A stretch of DNA of 64,000 nucleotides from a virus, in the IMG/VR virus record IMGVR_UViG_3300009419_000011, positions 1 to 64,000 of that record; one strand, given 5' to 3'. The notes beneath the pieces were generated by a model. The model did not search any database. It was not told the DNA's origin and saw nothing but the letters and a program-made list of their open reading frames with translations. A program made the translations under genes and the position numbers. Positions within the stretch are counted from its first letter, which is position 1; each line of letters starts with the position of its first letter. Positions 11,058-19,156 of this stretch are shown here, in pieces.

Positions 11058-12314
11058 TTATTTATAATAGGCAGTCTGACCGAATGGAGAAACAATGGAT
11101 TCAGTGCCGTGTATTACAAACAGAGTTTCGCAGTAGTTTTCATCGCCCCAGCTACCGCAAGGGTATCCGTCCGTAAACATAATGAAACGCTTAGGTTCAA
11201 TACCTTCTTCTTTCATAAAGTCCCAGTTAGCATCAAAGTCAGTACCACCACCGCCTTTAACATCGTAGCTCATAATTTCATCAGCGTTATCGCCAGTGAA
11301 TTTTGCATAATTGTAGACGCTGGTATCAAAGCACCACAGATCTAATTTAAAGTCTTGGTACTCATCCATAATACCTTTAACTTCACTCAGGAAGTCTTTA
11401 GCCATTGAGTCGGAGATAGAACCTGACATGTCAATTGCAACACTGACATCGATTGTTTCTTCGTTCATCATACCGGGCAAGATTGCACCGCAGTGCTGTG
11501 ACTTACGGTTGGGACGTTGGAAGCTAAAATTGCTCTTAATGATACTTTGGATATTCATACGGAGCAGTTGACGCCAATCCATTTTAGGTTCAGTAAAGTC
11601 TTTAATTAGACGTTGAACACCTGCAGGAATACGACCGGCACCTGCTGCCTGAGCAGCCGCCACCATTGCTTCTTTAATCTCGTCACGGATCTGTTTCTTT
11701 TCTTCAGCAGTTAAGGTTGGACGTTTACCCTTGCCTTCTTGGTCGCCGTCCTCACCTTCACCCTCGCCTTCGCCCTCACCGTCAAGGTGCTCGTCTAACA
11801 TCTCGCCAAGTTGGCTCAGATCAATCTTCTCGGCCTTTTCGTACAGCTCGTCATAGATCTGTTCATAACTCCAACCACGGTATTTGTTGTCTTGGAAAAT
11901 TTTAATGAAACTAGGCACTTCACCAATTTTCTCATCTTTAAGGATTTGATTGGCTGCAAAGTCTGCGGCAATGTTTGACAGCTTAGGATCTCGACCATCG
12001 CGACGACCCATGTGATCAAATACGTTGTGGAGAACTTCGTGTGCAAAACCAAACTCTGCTTCTTTAGGCTTGAGCTTATTAACGAAGTCCAAATTGTAAT
12101 AGAAATTGCGGCCGTCTGTTGCTAGAGTTGAGCACCAGTCTGACGCATCAATTAGCTTCATGCGGGTAGCAAGGTTACCAAAGAAAGGATGGCGTAGCAA
12201 CAGACCAACTCGTGCGGTGATCAGTTTATCTACAATTTTTGCCTTTTCAGCAGAAGTGTATTCTTTTGCAGGTGCAGTCTTTTTGACTTTTTCTGCTTTC
12301 ATAACTGTTGACAT
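11058..12314 (-). CDS. VWA-domain protein with metallopeptidase-like N-terminal domain
   Basis: 418 residues. The N-terminal part carries an HExxH-type zinc motif (HEVLH, residues 92-96), the pattern of the putative metallopeptidase domain often fused to VWA. An acidic Gly/Glu linker (about 177-192) follows. The C-terminal VWA-like domain has an intact metal-ion-dependent adhesion motif (DMSGS, 295-299). VWA proteins of this kind usually work with MoxR-type AAA+ ATPases, and one lies just upstream. Together they probably remodel or insert metal into a target complex; the phage target is unknown. It has its own sigma-70 promoter at 12342-12370 and a Shine-Dalgarno AAAGGA 7 bases before the ATG. 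Confidence 0.8.
   Translation of the reverse strand: MSTVMKAEKVKKTAPAKEYTSAEKAKIVDKLITARVGLLLRHPFFGNLATRMKLIDASDWCSTLATDGRNFYYNLDFVNKLKPKEAEFGFAHEVLHNVFDHMGRRDGRDPKLSNIAADFAANQILKDEKIGEVPSFIKIFQDNKYRGWSYEQIYDELYEKAEKIDLSQLGEMLDEHLDGEGEGEGEGEDGDQEGKGKRPTLTAEEKKQIRDEIKEAMVAAAQAAGAGRIPAGVQRLIKDFTEPKMDWRQLLRMNIQSIIKSNFSFQRPNRKSQHCGAILPGMMNEETIDVSVAIDMSGSISDSMAKDFLSEVKGIMDEYQDFKLDLWCFDTSVYNYAKFTGDNADEIMSYDVKGGGGTDFDANWDFMKEEGIEPKRFIMFTDGYPCGSWGDENYCETLFVIHGTESIVSPFGQTAYYK
11059..11066 (-). promoter_or_regulatory. T4-type late promoter TATAAATA
   Basis: An exact match to the T4 late promoter -10 element on the - strand, overlapping the last codons of the VWA gene and 13 bases upstream of the ATG at 11045. 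It would drive the three genes down to 9913. The leader would be very short. Confidence 0.6.
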
Positions 12315-12341
12315 ATTGTGTCCTTTTGTTGTCTATGTATT

Positions 12342-12370
12342 ATTATATACCCAAACTCGTAAGAAGTCAA
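12342..12370 (-). promoter_or_regulatory. Sigma-70 promoter for the VWA gene
   Basis: TTGACT (12365-12370), a 17-bp spacer and TATAAT (12342-12347) on the - strand, placed directly after the terminator of the MoxR gene and about 28 bases upstream of the ATG at 12314. Confidence 0.85.
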
Positions 12371-12371
12371 G

Positions 12372-12393
12372 CAAAAAGGGCCCCAAAGGGCCC
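12372..12393 (-). terminator. Intrinsic terminator after the MoxR-like gene
   Basis: GGGCCC (12378-12383), loop CAAA, GGGCCC (12388-12393), then a T-run on the - strand (plus-strand A-run 12373-12377). It sits 5 bases past the MoxR stop and 2 bases before the -35 of the VWA promoter. Confidence 0.85.
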
Positions 12394-12397
12394 GATT

Positions 12398-13480
12398 TTA
12401 ACCTTCCATTGCTTGGATAATGTACTTGCCGTATTTGTCGTGGAACTTGTCAAAGTTCTTCAATTTGCTGGCATCAAACGGCAGTTGATAGTTAGTCAAC
12501 GCTACCTTTGCACCCATAACAACCAATTCGGTTGGGAAATTATCCATCATAAAGCCAAAGAAGTTGTCTGCCATACTGTCCCACTCTTTAACTTTCTTGC
12601 GATCTGCTTCTTGAAGCTCGTAGCACATAGAAGTAGTCAAAGAATACATAGCGGAGATTTCTTTGATGTTAATCTTAGTAACCTTACCCGACAGGATGTC
12701 TTCTGGCTGTGGCATCTGTTTAGCAACCTTGCGGTGTGCCATAAACTTAACAGCAAGACCTTCGCCAATAGCACCTGACACCAAATCAGTCAGTGTGCCT
12801 TCATCCAAGTCGTCGTCAATCAACAAATCGGATACAAAGCTCCAAGAACGTGGAGTAGCAAACGCACGTGAGCTAGACTTTGGGTCAAAGTCATACAGGT
12901 CCTGCTTGGCAAAAGAACAGTAACCAACAACCTGTTCATGCACACGATTCTTAGTAGCCCACATCAACCAGTCTTCAAAGTCAGTACGGAGTTCCAAGTG
13001 CAGGAAACGATTAGCCAACGGAGCAGGCATACGATAAGTAACACCCTTGTCAGTTTCACGGTTACCTGCGGCAACAATTGAAACACCATCGGGCAATTTG
13101 TATGTACCAACACGGCGATTCAGCACCAACTGATAAGCAGCCGCTTGAGTAGCAGGAGCCGCAGAGTTCAATTCATCCAAGAACAAGATCGCAGTAGATT
13201 CTGGATCAGTGGGCAATTCTGCAGGAGGTGCCCAAGTCATTGTATTGGAAGTGGAGTTGTAATAAGGAATACCTTTGATATCGGTAGGTTCCCAAAGTGA
13301 CAAACGAACGTCAATCACTTCGCGATTTTGTTCATCGCCAATTTGTTTAACAATATCGGACTTGCCGATGCCTGGAGCACCCCACATGAATACCGGACGC
13401 TTAATCTTTACGCACTTGCGAATAGACTTTTTTGCTTCGTTAGGAGTGACTGCACGATTACCGCTGAGAGCTTCTGCCAT
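12398..13480 (-). CDS. MoxR-like AAA+ ATPase
   Basis: 360 residues. Walker A GAPGIGKS (about 34-41), Walker B AILFLDELN (about 97-105), then a sensor 1 region (IVAAGNRETD) and an arginine-containing segment (PLANRFLHL). This matches the MoxR branch of AAA+ ATPases, which act as chaperone partners of VWA proteins. It is followed by its own terminator and then the VWA gene with a separate promoter, so the pair is adjacent but separately transcribed. A perfect consensus sigma-70 promoter lies about 60 bases upstream, suggesting strong early expression. Target unknown. Confidence 0.85.
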   Translation of the reverse strand: MAEALSGNRAVTPNEAKKSIRKCVKIKRPVFMWGAPGIGKSDIVKQIGDEQNREVIDVRLSLWEPTDIKGIPYYNSTSNTMTWAPPAELPTDPESTAILFLDELNSAAPATQAAAYQLVLNRRVGTYKLPDGVSIVAAGNRETDKGVTYRMPAPLANRFLHLELRTDFEDWLMWATKNRVHEQVVGYCSFAKQDLYDFDPKSSSRAFATPRSWSFVSDLLIDDDLDEGTLTDLVSGAIGEGLAVKFMAHRKVAKQMPQPEDILSGKVTKINIKEISAMYSLTTSMCYELQEADRKKVKEWDSMADNFFGFMMDNFPTELVVMGAKVALTNYQLPFDASKLKNFDKFHDKYGKYIIQAMEG

Positions 13481-13539
13481 TTTAAAACCTTAAAAAATGT
13501 GTTGAAAATTTGTACGCTGTATCGTTAGCGTATGTATTG

Positions 13540-13568
13540 ATTATACAGGGTTTTCAGTCAGTTGTCAA
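13540..13568 (-). promoter_or_regulatory. Perfect consensus sigma-70 promoter for the MoxR-like gene
   Basis: TTGACA (13563-13568), a 17-bp spacer and TATAAT (13540-13545) on the - strand. The -35 box overlaps the end of the upstream gene (13554-13961). Confidence 0.9.
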
Positions 13569-13961
13569 TGGTTTTTGCTGTTGTGTTTTTGCAACACTCA
13601 TTGCCCTAGAAAGGCCGTATTTTTGGATATTTCCAGAAAACAATACTAATTGCACTGCCATCTTTTCTCTATATACAAAGATAGCTTTTTTGGTTAGATA
13701 AAATGGGCAGTCAATAAATTGATCCATTTGGATAATTAACCGATTTGTCCATTCAACTTCTTTTGGCAGATCAATTTGATAGCATTTGATATCAGCCTGT
13801 TGCATCCATTCTTGTCCAGAATCAGTTAGCCGTAATCCGCCTGTTGCTTTTTGTCTAGGATTCATCCAAAATGCAGGAAGCGTTTTTTTAACATACTCGT
13901 CGTGGTGAGGCTTACCTAGTGTTTCTAAAACGTATTTGACTATTTCAGTCCGTTGATTCAT
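13554..13961 (-). CDS. Unknown phage protein, 135 residues
   Basis: Not recognised. The segment LGKPHHDEYVKKTLPAFWMNPRQ-like start, then LRLTDSGQEWM, looks like a small winged-helix-type fold, but this is a weak impression. It overlaps the upstream gene by 17 bases, indicating translational coupling. It may set a DNA-binding role, unproven. Confidence 0.6.
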   Translation of the reverse strand: MNQRTEIVKYVLETLGKPHHDEYVKKTLPAFWMNPRQKATGGLRLTDSGQEWMQQADIKCYQIDLPKEVEWTNRLIIQMDQFIDCPFYLTKKAIFVYREKMAVQLVLFSGNIQKYGLSRAMSVAKTQQQKPLTTD

Positions 13962-14244
13962 TGCCTAGTTTTTCACCAGTTGTGAGTTTATAAACGGAGA
14001 AGTCCTGACAATTGAACATTTTGTTCAGTCGTTCTGCTAGATTGTGTGCGTGGCCGCTATTGGAAAAACTAACTTTTTTATACTTTGGACCTAAGTCTTG
14101 TGCCACTATGCTGGTAGTTTTTAAGTTGACTGGTTTGTCTTTATAAAAAACTGCCCAAATTGCATCGGCTTCTAATACCTGTTCAGTCTTGTAATTTTTT
14201 TTATTTGTTAGTTCTAATAATACTGTAGGTTTAGGTCTGCTCAT
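13945..14244 (-). CDS. Unknown phage protein, 99 residues
   Basis: Not recognised. Mixed alpha/beta composition, basic overall, with a segment SGHAHNLAERLN in the middle. No membrane segment. Its end overlaps the next gene by 17 bases. Confidence 0.55.
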   Translation of the reverse strand: MSRPKPTVLLELTNKKNYKTEQVLEADAIWAVFYKDKPVNLKTTSIVAQDLGPKYKKVSFSNSGHAHNLAERLNKMFNCQDFSVYKLTTGEKLGNESTD

Positions 14245-14288
14245 AATGCGTACAATCTCCGTTATATACGCATTTATTTAGTTGGGAT

Positions 14289-14516
14289 TTATCGAAATCC
14301 ACCACCGTCCATAGATACCTGTATCACTTCTTCTTGACTAGGTTGTTGTACAAAGTCTTCTAATTTTCCCACTAGTCTGGTCATAACTACCGCAAGACTA
14401 TCTGCTAATGCAGTAGCTTCATTTATGTCTAAAACTACAGTCTTTTGACCTGATTTCTTTGCAATACGAGCCTTTTCGAGATAGTTTTCGATGGCTAATG
14501 TGTTAATTTGTTTCAT
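14289..14516 (-). CDS. Unknown small phage protein, 75 residues
   Basis: Not recognised. Predominantly helical (IENYLEKARIAKKSGQ, then LADSLAVVMTRLVGKLEDF), ending in a Gly-rich tail. It overlaps the 3' end of the frameshifted gene upstream (stop at 14503). Confidence 0.55.
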   Translation of the reverse strand: MKQINTLAIENYLEKARIAKKSGQKTVVLDINEATALADSLAVVMTRLVGKLEDFVQQPSQEEVIQVSMDGGGFR

Positions 14517-14987
14517 TTTCTTTTTTACTTAGAGTAGTGAGCATCTGTTTCATTTCGACTTCGGTCTTAAAAGGTCCATGAAATGGATATCGATCTAATG
14601 TAATTAGCTTAGGACAAAAACTTTTAACCCAACCTTTGCGGAATTTAATTACATAGTAACCTGCACAATATGACTTTTGCTTTTTGTACTCTTAGCATAG
14701 ATAGGCAATCTTTTCCTAATGTCGTACACTGATCCAAACGGTTTTGATCCGCATGGAAAATCATAAACTGCATATTCTTTAGTTTCGGATTTTACAGATT
14801 TAACAACATCAAAAAATACAACGCCTAGTTTTTCTTTAACATCTTTTACGGTACCTATGGCAATTTTATTGCCGTTCTTTAAAATAGAGTACGAGCTACG
14901 TTCTTTATTCAAAGTACCTACTTTTTTACCGTCTCTTTCTAATAGCCAACTTTTGTTAGGTATCAAAGGTTTTGCAATAGTTGTCAT
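14503..14987 (-). pseudogene. Unknown phage gene split by an apparent single-base frameshift
   Basis: The first part reads MTTIAKPLIPNKSW onward from an ATG at 14985-14987, with GGAAAG upstream, and stops at 14649. In the -1 frame, directly past KSTKSKS (near 14670), the protein continues as SYCAGYYVIKF, then KGWVKSFCPKL and RYPFHGPFKTE, to a stop at 14503. The continuation has no start codon of its own and looks like genuine coding sequence, so one base (a T on the - strand) seems to be missing. The intact product would have about 161 residues. This may be an assembly error, a real mutation or, less likely, recoding. Function unknown. Confidence 0.6.
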
Positions 14988-15024
14988 TTTATCTTTCCAA
15001 TTGTTATTATGCTGATACTTTGTA

Positions 15025-16005
15025 TCACGCATTAAAGGGCTCTGCGTAACTCTGTGCTTGATCTGTGATTTTTTGCAGATCGTAAGTTGCACAAAATTTC
15101 ATAAGTCTGATGCCAACTTGCGGCACATTTTTTTCTGCGGTAATTGCTGTGTTGATAGTTTCGGTAATAAGATTACGAATTTCTTGAGGTTGCTCAGTTA
15201 AGTCACACAGTAGACGATTTCGATTATAGTCATCTAGCACTTTATGCTCAACGCCTTCGTGATCAACCCACTTCTGGAGCATGAGATTGTTCCAAGAATA
15301 TCCTTTAGAATTTCGATCAGCAAATGCTTCACGAAGTCCTACTTTGTTCTTTGTGCCTTTTTCACGCACACCTGGATATGCACTAAAGATATTATCGCTA
15401 GTATCGCCACGCATACATTTCTCGAACAATAGCCATTCTGGATCAGGTTCGGGTTTTACAAGTCCAGTTTTCTTGTCTTTAACTCGTTTGCCCTTCTCGT
15501 CAAAATACCCCTCATGTGTAGTAGTAACTTGACTGACACCGTTATATTGTTTGACATTGGGTGCAACCAATTGTGCGAAATCTCCATCTGTCGAAATGAT
15601 AATATGTTGGTCCTCGGGATGTGCCTGAATAAATCCTGCAATAAGATCATCTGCTTCTAGACGAGGATGTTGCAAAACAGTACAGTTAGTCTTCTCTGTA
15701 ATAAAGTCTTTAAACTGATCAAATGTTTCCCAAAATACACGGTCTTCTTCAGCTTCTCGTGGACTCTGTGCCGCACGAGCTTCTGTACGTTGACGCTTGT
15801 AAGGTGCATAAAAATCCTTACGCCAGCTACGCCCCTCGAGGTGAAAGATAACATGGTCACCTTTAAAATCACGCCACGCTTTGCGTACACTGCTAAGAAT
15901 TGTATGAAGACTCATACCTACTTTATCTTCAAGTCCACCACGCACTACGTGACGAGCTCGGAAGAATGTATTAGCAGTATCGACGTGAATAAATGTTTGT
16001 GCCAT
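15025..16005 (-). CDS. rnh: 5'-3' exonuclease / RNase H of the FEN family (T4 Rnh-like)
   Basis: 326 residues, close to T4 RNase H (about 305). The FEN/PIN-type acidic residues are all present: HVDTANTFF near the N-terminus, LEADDLI and STDGDFAQL in the middle, then CMRGDTSDNIFS followed by the helix-hairpin-helix start YPGV. The family removes RNA primers and flaps from lagging-strand fragments. It belongs to the replication block with clamp, clamp loader and polymerase. It follows the 16005 gene with its ATG overlapping that gene's stop region. Confidence 0.88.
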   Translation of the reverse strand: MAQTFIHVDTANTFFRARHVVRGGLEDKVGMSLHTILSSVRKAWRDFKGDHVIFHLEGRSWRKDFYAPYKRQRTEARAAQSPREAEEDRVFWETFDQFKDFITEKTNCTVLQHPRLEADDLIAGFIQAHPEDQHIIISTDGDFAQLVAPNVKQYNGVSQVTTTHEGYFDEKGKRVKDKKTGLVKPEPDPEWLLFEKCMRGDTSDNIFSAYPGVREKGTKNKVGLREAFADRNSKGYSWNNLMLQKWVDHEGVEHKVLDDYNRNRLLCDLTEQPQEIRNLITETINTAITAEKNVPQVGIRLMKFCATYDLQKITDQAQSYAEPFNA

Positions 16006-16463
16006 TAACTGACCTCTACTTTCCCATTACCTAAATTGTTTACGTTTACAAAGCCACTGCCTCTACGTTCCATATCTACACCTTCCTCGGCACCAACGCC
16101 TCTGCAAAGCTCTTGGAACCATTTATCCACAATGGCCTCATCTGACTCGCCAGTATAACCAGCGGATCTTAATTGTAACACAAAATACTCATTCCAGTCA
16201 AGTTCAAAGAATCCGTTACGCACATTTTCTTTATTAACATGAGTATCTAGTACAGCTACCCAGGGCTCTTTCTTTTCATTTGCTATTTCTTTTGGGCTAA
16301 GTTTTGATAACCGTTCTAATTCTCTAGCACGTTCTGCCTGTGCCGCCGCCTCTTTGGCAATTTGCGTAGAGCGTTCTGCATCCTCTACAGCACGTCTAGT
16401 TTCGGCTTCAATTTTGTCAATGCCAAATATTTTTTTAATAAAACTGTTCATTAAGTTCCCCAC
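16005..16463 (-). CDS. Unknown phage protein with N-terminal coiled coil, 152 residues
   Basis: Not recognised. Residues about 15-60 form a charged Ala/Glu/Arg helix, probably a coiled coil (EAETRRAVEDAERS). The rest is globular with YFVLQLRSAGY and an acidic section. It lies between queE and rnh, overlapping queE by 13 bases. Confidence 0.6.
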   Translation of the reverse strand: MGNLMNSFIKKIFGIDKIEAETRRAVEDAERSTQIAKEAAAQAERARELERLSKLSPKEIANEKKEPWVAVLDTHVNKENVRNGFFELDWNEYFVLQLRSAGYTGESDEAIVDKWFQELCRGVGAEEGVDMERRGSGFVNVNNLGNGKVEVS

Positions 16464-17293
16464 TCATTTTTAAATAACGGCACTTGCAATCTGTCACTGT
16501 AGCGTAGACCTGCGTTCATTGCCATAATAGCTACTGCTCGATTGTTTAGTGCGTAAACACTTTCAACACCACCTACTGGCATTAGATAAACATGTCCTTT
16601 AAATCCTGCGGCACGATATTCTTCAGTAGCACGTTTAGCATCAGCAAAGTCTTGTTCTGTTGCAATAACAAACTTCAAATAAACTGTACCGTAGTTTTCA
16701 TAGTCACAAACTACTTCTGGCTTAATAGCATCTGCCCACGGCTCACCGCTACATGGAAGTTTAGCACTTACGCTGAAAGTAATTTCTCTCTCGTCGCTAC
16801 CGAACGCCCAGTCTTTTAAATATTCTTTAAATGCTGTAGTAAGACGCATAGTACCGTTGGTCTCAAAAGTAATTTCTTTTAGACCTGCCATCTTAGAATG
16901 TGATAACAAATCTGGATATTGTTTCTGCCATCCTAGCAATGGCTCACCGCCTGTAATTACAAGATGTTCGTCCCGCCATTCTTTGTGCGGTAACGAATCA
17001 ACAATAGCATCGGCAATTGAATCAGTAGAAAGAAGGGGAGATAGATGCTTAAAGCGAGGATCCCAACTAGCGTAACTGTCACAACCTGTACTAACCAAAG
17101 GTAGCGATTTGTACTCGGTGTAAAGAGTTGGGTCAATATTTTCTGCTTCATTGCTAAGTTCTCCTCGTGGCATGCCAAAGCCTTGACATTTAAAGTTACA
17201 TCCAAATGTACGCAAGAAAACGGAAGGTACTCCCATGTACCGTCCTTCACCTTGGATACTGTAAAAAAGTTCTGCGATTTTAATCTTACTCAT
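16451..17293 (-). CDS. queE: 7-carboxy-7-deazaguanine synthase (radical SAM), QueE
   Basis: 280 residues, longer than typical QueE (about 210-250). N-terminal YSIQGEGRYMGVPSVFLR is the QueE signature. The cluster cysteines are C32 and C36 (GCNFKC) and C71 (GCDSYASW), so about 34 residues are inserted where most radical SAM enzymes have two. The SAM-binding motif TGGEPLL follows. QueE converts carboxytetrahydropterin to 7-carboxy-7-deazaguanine. With folE, a QueD-like gene and dpdA in the same block, it probably supplies deazaguanine for DNA modification. It overlaps the MazG-like gene upstream. Confidence 0.9.
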   Translation of the reverse strand: MSKIKIAELFYSIQGEGRYMGVPSVFLRTFGCNFKCQGFGMPRGELSNEAENIDPTLYTEYKSLPLVSTGCDSYASWDPRFKHLSPLLSTDSIADAIVDSLPHKEWRDEHLVITGGEPLLGWQKQYPDLLSHSKMAGLKEITFETNGTMRLTTAFKEYLKDWAFGSDEREITFSVSAKLPCSGEPWADAIKPEVVCDYENYGTVYLKFVIATEQDFADAKRATEEYRAAGFKGHVYLMPVGGVESVYALNNRAVAIMAMNAGLRYSDRLQVPLFKNEWGT

Positions 17294-17558
17294 AAATTCC
17301 TGACCATTGTTTTAATTTTTCAATCTTAGCCTGCTTGGCAGTATTAAGACCTTCTTCTGTTATAATATCATAAGATTTTAACAGATCTATCATAGCAAGT
17401 ACATCCCCAATCTCACCTTCTAGGTGCTGTGCATTAGTTAACGGCTTACCGGGTTTAAAATTGTTTAAACCAAATCGATGACATTTACTAACTGCCTGAA
17501 TTACTTCTGCACATTCTTCACTGAGAATGTTCATTACTTCGTGTAACTTATTATCCAT
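17286..17558 (-). CDS. MazG-like nucleotide pyrophosphohydrolase
   Basis: 90 residues, a single MazG-fold helical domain. The metal-binding acidic pairs are visible: EECAEVIQ (about 14-21) and EIGDVLAMID (about 49-58). The family hydrolyses (d)NTPs to monophosphates. A role in cleaning the nucleotide pool or in altering host nucleotide signalling is plausible; the substrate is unknown. It overlaps its neighbours on both sides by 8 bases. Confidence 0.8.
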   Translation of the reverse strand: MDNKLHEVMNILSEECAEVIQAVSKCHRFGLNNFKPGKPLTNAQHLEGEIGDVLAMIDLLKSYDIITEEGLNTAKQAKIEKLKQWSGIYE

Positions 17559-18012
17559 TATTTGCTCTTTCTGTTAGGTAAACATCATTGTGTACCCATT
17601 TATTGTTTACTAGGAAACCCCATTCTCTACGCTGTGGACCAGGCATGAACATTGTCCAGCAGTCCGTTCCTGCTTTAAGCTCAACACGGTGATAGCTATT
17701 AGCAGGGCAAATACGGAAGTGCCCAGGACCACGCCAATGCCGTGTTTCACTGATCTTGGCACCTTGTGAATCAAAGTTAGGAGTCCATTCATAATAACCA
17801 CCTTTAAGTATTAGAGTAGCGTAAGGCCATGGATGATCATGCACATCATCGGGATCTGATTTAAGGAACTTATGAAGAAAGATATTAAAGGGGAAGTGCT
17901 TTCTATCTTTAAGAAATAAGTAATAGCGTTCGAGATACGGTTCATTTTCTTGCCTATCCATTACGATACGTTTACGACCAACTTGTTCTAAAAAGTTTAG
18001 GAACCATTTCAT
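17551..18012 (-). CDS. Cupin-fold protein
   Basis: About 153 residues from the ATG at 18012, chosen because GGAGAA lies just upstream; an earlier in-frame start at 18030 would add six residues. The core has the cupin metal-binding pattern HDHPWPYATLILKGGYYEW and a later His (SYHRVEL). Cupins cover dioxygenases, isomerases and binding proteins, so the reaction cannot be assigned. It overlaps the MazG-like gene by 8 bases within the queE-folE operon. Confidence 0.7.
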   Translation of the reverse strand: MKWFLNFLEQVGRKRIVMDRQENEPYLERYYLFLKDRKHFPFNIFLHKFLKSDPDDVHDHPWPYATLILKGGYYEWTPNFDSQGAKISETRHWRGPGHFRICPANSYHRVELKAGTDCWTMFMPGPQRREWGFLVNNKWVHNDVYLTERANNG

Positions 18013-18224
18013 TTGCAATTCTCCAGCCAACTGTCAAATCGTTGTACGGCTTCTTCGAAGTCGATAGCCCAGACTTTTGCATAGATGATATTTTCTTTAA
18101 TCTCCATATCAAATGGAATAGTACCATTGAAACGAAAATCTTCTGGAACATCTGTAGTAACTACAAATTCGTTAAGATGCTTTGCACGATTAATCAAGTT
18201 ATGCATCATATCAACTGAGTTCAT
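18009..18224 (-). CDS. Unknown small phage protein, 71 residues
   Basis: Not recognised. Compact alpha/beta composition (FVVTTDVPEDFRF, then VWAIDFEEAVQRFDSWL). Start and stop overlap both neighbours by 4 bases, so translation is coupled. Confidence 0.55.
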   Translation of the reverse strand: MNSVDMMHNLINRAKHLNEFVVTTDVPEDFRFNGTIPFDMEIKENIIYAKVWAIDFEEAVQRFDSWLENCK

Positions 18225-18724
18225 GTTGCCTCCGGGTCTGGAAATGATTCACTAAAGGGCCAAGACGTCTTTGGATTCGGCCTTGGCTTTAGTTTAATAT
18301 TTTCTTCAATTACTGTACCATCATCTTCACACAAGTCTATTTGATAAGGTGCAATAACATGTACAGCAGTATCTTCTTCTTGCCAATCATGTTCACCGTC
18401 AAACAACCAGCCTGCTCCACCTTCGTAGTAGAGTTCTTTAAGTTCTTGCTGTTCTAATTCTGTAATGTCATCACTGAATTCCCATTCGATACTACAGCTA
18501 TCGTCAAACTCGCAACCCCAACCGCAGTCAGCTCTGGCATAAGCAACATTGTCACCTTCCCACGGAAGATTACAATCTAGGTCGCCTTCAACAAAACCTT
18601 GTCCCCAGCGATATGTTTCGTCAATATTAAACCAGCTGATACTACCGTCAGCATTTTCTCGAAACATTTCTACATGCCATACAATGCTTTTCTTTTCAAG
18701 AGGTTTAATTAAGTATACTGACAT
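18221..18724 (-). CDS. Unknown acidic phage protein, 167 residues
   Basis: Not recognised. Very acidic and Trp-rich, with four Cys in the first two thirds (LDCNLPWEG, DCGWGCEFDDSC). The C-terminus is Pro-rich. No membrane segment. It lies in an operon of small genes with overlapping ends; an internal sigma-70 promoter at 18965 could drive it. Confidence 0.6.
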   Translation of the reverse strand: MSVYLIKPLEKKSIVWHVEMFRENADGSISWFNIDETYRWGQGFVEGDLDCNLPWEGDNVAYARADCGWGCEFDDSCSIEWEFSDDITELEQQELKELYYEGGAGWLFDGEHDWQEEDTAVHVIAPYQIDLCEDDGTVIEENIKLKPRPNPKTSWPFSESFPDPEAT

Positions 18725-18725
18725 A

Positions 18726-18917
18726 TTAGTTGTCTAATTCCATAGAGTTGTATTCTTTAACTACATCGAGAACTTCTTCTTCTGTGTTACATACAATCTT
18801 ACTGTTCTTCCATTCGTTGTCGCTATCACGACCGCCGACTTCTACCATCCAACCGTTATCATAACGATTGATAGTAATTGACTCATTTACTTTTGCGAGT
18901 TTTTTTAATTTTGACAT
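18726..18917 (-). CDS. Unknown small phage protein, 63 residues
   Basis: Not recognised. Short mixed alpha/beta protein (ITINRYDNGWMVEVGGRD, then a helix EEEVLDVVKEYNS). Its start overlaps the end of the upstream gene by 35 bases. Confidence 0.55.
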   Translation of the reverse strand: MSKLKKLAKVNESITINRYDNGWMVEVGGRDSDNEWKNSKIVCNTEEEVLDVVKEYNSMELDN

Positions 18918-19152
18918 CTGGATCTCCTTGTGTTGTTTCTACTGGAATAGTACTTTCCGCTTTTAGTATAGCAGCTCTGACGTCTCTTGTCAATGCTTCG
19001 TCGTCCCATTCTAATTCAGTGCGACCATCCGGGTAAGTAGTCACTGTTAAATGACTGCCTTTTTCTACTTTTGGCAGAACAATTTTAGCAGAACCTATTG
19101 TTCCGGGCATTTCCAAAACTGTACTATCTGATTTCTTTTTACGTGTTGCCAT
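18883..19152 (-). CDS. Unknown small basic phage protein, 89 residues
   Basis: Start set at the ATG at 19152 (MATRKKKSD), because GGAGAA is 8 bases upstream; a TTG at 19167 would add five residues but lies on the ribosome-binding site. Basic ends flank a beta-rich centre (LTVTTYPDGRTELEWDDEAL). A consensus sigma-70 promoter lies inside the gene. Not recognised. Confidence 0.55.
   Translation of the reverse strand: MATRKKKSDSTVLEMPGTIGSAKIVLPKVEKGSHLTVTTYPDGRTELEWDDEALTRDVRAAILKAESTIPVETTQGDPDVKIKKTRKSK
18965..18993 (-). promoter_or_regulatory. Intragenic sigma-70 promoter
   Basis: TTGACA (18988-18993), a 17-bp spacer and TATACT (18965-18970) on the - strand, inside the 18883-19152 gene. It would give an extra transcript for the genes below it (18917 down to queE and rnh). 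Being inside coding sequence, it could be chance, but the match is nearly perfect. Confidence 0.6.
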
Positions 19153-19156
19153 AGTA

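Noticed and set aside
12106-12778. + strand reading frames over the VWA and MoxR genes
   Set aside because: They are shadows of well-supported - strand genes and lack ribosome sites or recognisable domains.
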